From positions 1 to 64,000 of the forward strand of contig DBHK01000020.1 in NCBI GenBank assembly GCA_002295635.1: DNA of 64,000 nt, written 5' to 3'. Below are positions 63,901 through 64,000 of the stretch, piece after piece. Under the pieces are notes generated by a model that worked only from the letters and a program-made list of their open reading frames with translations, ran no database searches and had not been told where the DNA came from. Source of the stretch: UBA830 sp002295635. GTDB taxonomy: Bacteria; Pseudomonadota; Alphaproteobacteria; MPNO01; UBA830. Numbering within the stretch: the first letter of the stretch is position 1; every line of letters begins with the position of its first letter. The translations under genes and the position numbers were made by a program.

Positions 63901-64000
63901 TCCTTCCAGCGCGGGTTATTGGTGCATCGTCTGCTACAGACCCTGCCCGATCTAGCAGAAGCCGATCGGGTGGAGGCAGCGCGAGCGTTTCTCTCGTGTC
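60904..64000 (+). CDS. addA: Double-strand break repair helicase AddA (5' 1032 codons)
   Basis: An open frame from GTG 60904 to the window end. It overlaps the last 8 bases of addB. It is a UvrD/RecB superfamily 1 helicase: Walker A SASAGSGKTKVLADRV, motif Ia LTFTRAAAAEMQNRI, the AddA-specific LDYDDLILRAR, motif II LIDEAQDSNADQWA, motif III VVGDEKQSIFSFQGA, motif V IMTVHGAKGLQAPVV and motif VI RRQLYVAMTRAEDRLY. The C-terminal nuclease lies beyond the window. The frame was followed through several points (for example 62041 and 63241) and stays open. A lower-GC patch lies at about 62.55-62.78 kb. Confidence 0.95.
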   Translation, partial: MTDEAVQKIGGKPGGFVNTRAQAIASTPNASVWVSASAGSGKTKVLADRVLRLLLNGSPAGKILCLTFTRAAAAEMQNRIRRLLGNWAVMPESELDAAILDLSGETSTPATHAIARRLFAEVLDTPGGLKIQTIHAFCESLLGRFPVEAGLAPYFKVMDERTAEEALLVARDEILNTARSGANYALANALGIVTGWVHEDEFADLMATIASSRGRLHRLVLANKGIDGAIRATRAVLNVAAEETVDALLTSAATDAAIDQLGLRSAAGVLAAGGKQDKEKAGCMMPWLADETERRVAGFDAYAAVYLTAGGMIRTKLAGRGAVEVMPDIVDVMQREANRVFAVQKKRKAIQTAEATEAILAIATALIDRYENHKHRNAMLDYDDLILRARVLVERAAPWVLFKLDGGLDHVLIDEAQDSNADQWAVVRAIVDEFHAGTGAREVERTLFVVGDEKQSIFSFQGAAPDQFAAMSDYFEQRVTNAGQNWHRVPLDVSFRSTSAVLQAVDAVFADDAAREGVSATAIGHTAHRRGQAGLVELWPPVVPEARKEQSAWEIADLSESSMTPPFRLAHSIAWRISRWIEEGEILPSAGRPLRPGDIMVLVRRRTDFVDNLIGQLKSRGVDVAGLDRMVLTDQLAVQDLAALGAFALMPHDDLNLAAVLKGPLIGFDEAQLFEICHRRDGTVWASLRRMAQTDPACAAAYRTLGDVLARADLSPPYEFFAHILGPMTGRAHLLARLRGEANDPIDEFLALALAFEQTHTPSLQGFLRWLEEGDAQIKRDLDQGLRDEVRIMTVHGAKGLQAPVVILADTMQVPQPDGGLMWTHEDGCLDQDTEVLLWPPRSRVRERTAQRLAAEQRTRQDQEYRRQLYVAMTRAEDRLYVAGYGARRAAPETAWWNVISRGLEPVAQSFEFNSHPGGPDGDLDIAWHGDGLRLEMPQTTRPDRKVEEDTAAVEIPGLPGWIDAPAPEEPLPSRPLVPSRPSLPEPATLSPLGDDRGFSFQRGLLVHRLLQTLPDLAEADRVEAARAFLSC

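Noticed and set aside
1..64000. tRNA genes, CRISPR arrays, insertion sequences, prophage
   Set aside because: No tRNA-like T-arm with matching acceptor stem, no regularly spaced repeats and no transposase, integrase or phage structural gene was seen in reading both strands.

Overview
The window is a gene-dense chromosomal segment of an alphaproteobacterium, most likely from a Rhodospirillales-like lineage. Support comes from gene content and order: pckA beside the ChvI-ChvG two-component pair, RapZ and AhcY in the same stretch, cytochrome c / kdsB / pheA followed by nudC, ffs-dnaX-ybaB-recR, a System I cytochrome c maturation operon divergent from acnA, and an addAB operon preceded by tsaE and the amgK/murU-type pair. 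Hand counts on sampled lines give about 50% GC for most of the window. From about 57 kb to the end the sampled lines are about 60-68%.

Layout. 0-8.7 kb: the end of a vanillate-demethylase-type Rieske oxygenase, a Bax-inhibitor-1-like membrane protein, a YbbA/YbbP ABC pair divergent from a TesA-type esterase, a FIST-domain protein, a 2H RNA phosphodiesterase, a glutathione transferase and a MarR-type regulator. 8.9-16.5 kb: a five-gene peptide importer operon with two tandem solute-binding proteins (yejA-yejA-yejB-yejE-yejF). 16.6-24.2 kb: housekeeping genes (hisN, membrane cytochrome c, kdsB, pheA, nudC, SRP RNA, dnaX, ybaB, recR). 24.2-31.7 kb: ccmABCDEFGHI on the minus strand. 32-39.7 kb: acnA, a DMT exporter, a truncated dehydrogenase remnant and polA. 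39.7-49.8 kb: an iron-flavoured region with fbpA-fbpB behind a membrane hydroxylase and a DUF4856-like secreted protein, a divergent fbpC, a PadR-like gene behind a near-consensus Fur box, pckA, and a HugZ-like heme-utilisation protein. 50.2-55.4 kb: chvI, chvG, rapZ, ahcY. 55.7-64 kb: tsaE, amgK, murU, addB and the first 1032 codons of addA.

The most unusual observation is in PolA. A 75-residue module homologous to the enzyme's own thumb segment (34 of 75 identical, ungapped) sits inside the 5'-nuclease domain, which also lacks the usual Lys-Thr of the helix-hairpin-helix loop. The second candidate is the iron locus: a Fur-like operator, a strong internal hairpin and overlapping reading frames tie a DUF4856-like protein and a fatty-acid-hydroxylase-superfamily protein to a ferric-iron ABC importer. 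Also notable are the loss of hprK and the EIIA/HPr genes from around rapZ, and a compositional step inside the tsaE-addA operon with a lower-GC patch inside addA.

Many genes are coupled by 4-11 base overlaps. No tRNA gene, CRISPR array, insertion sequence or prophage was seen.
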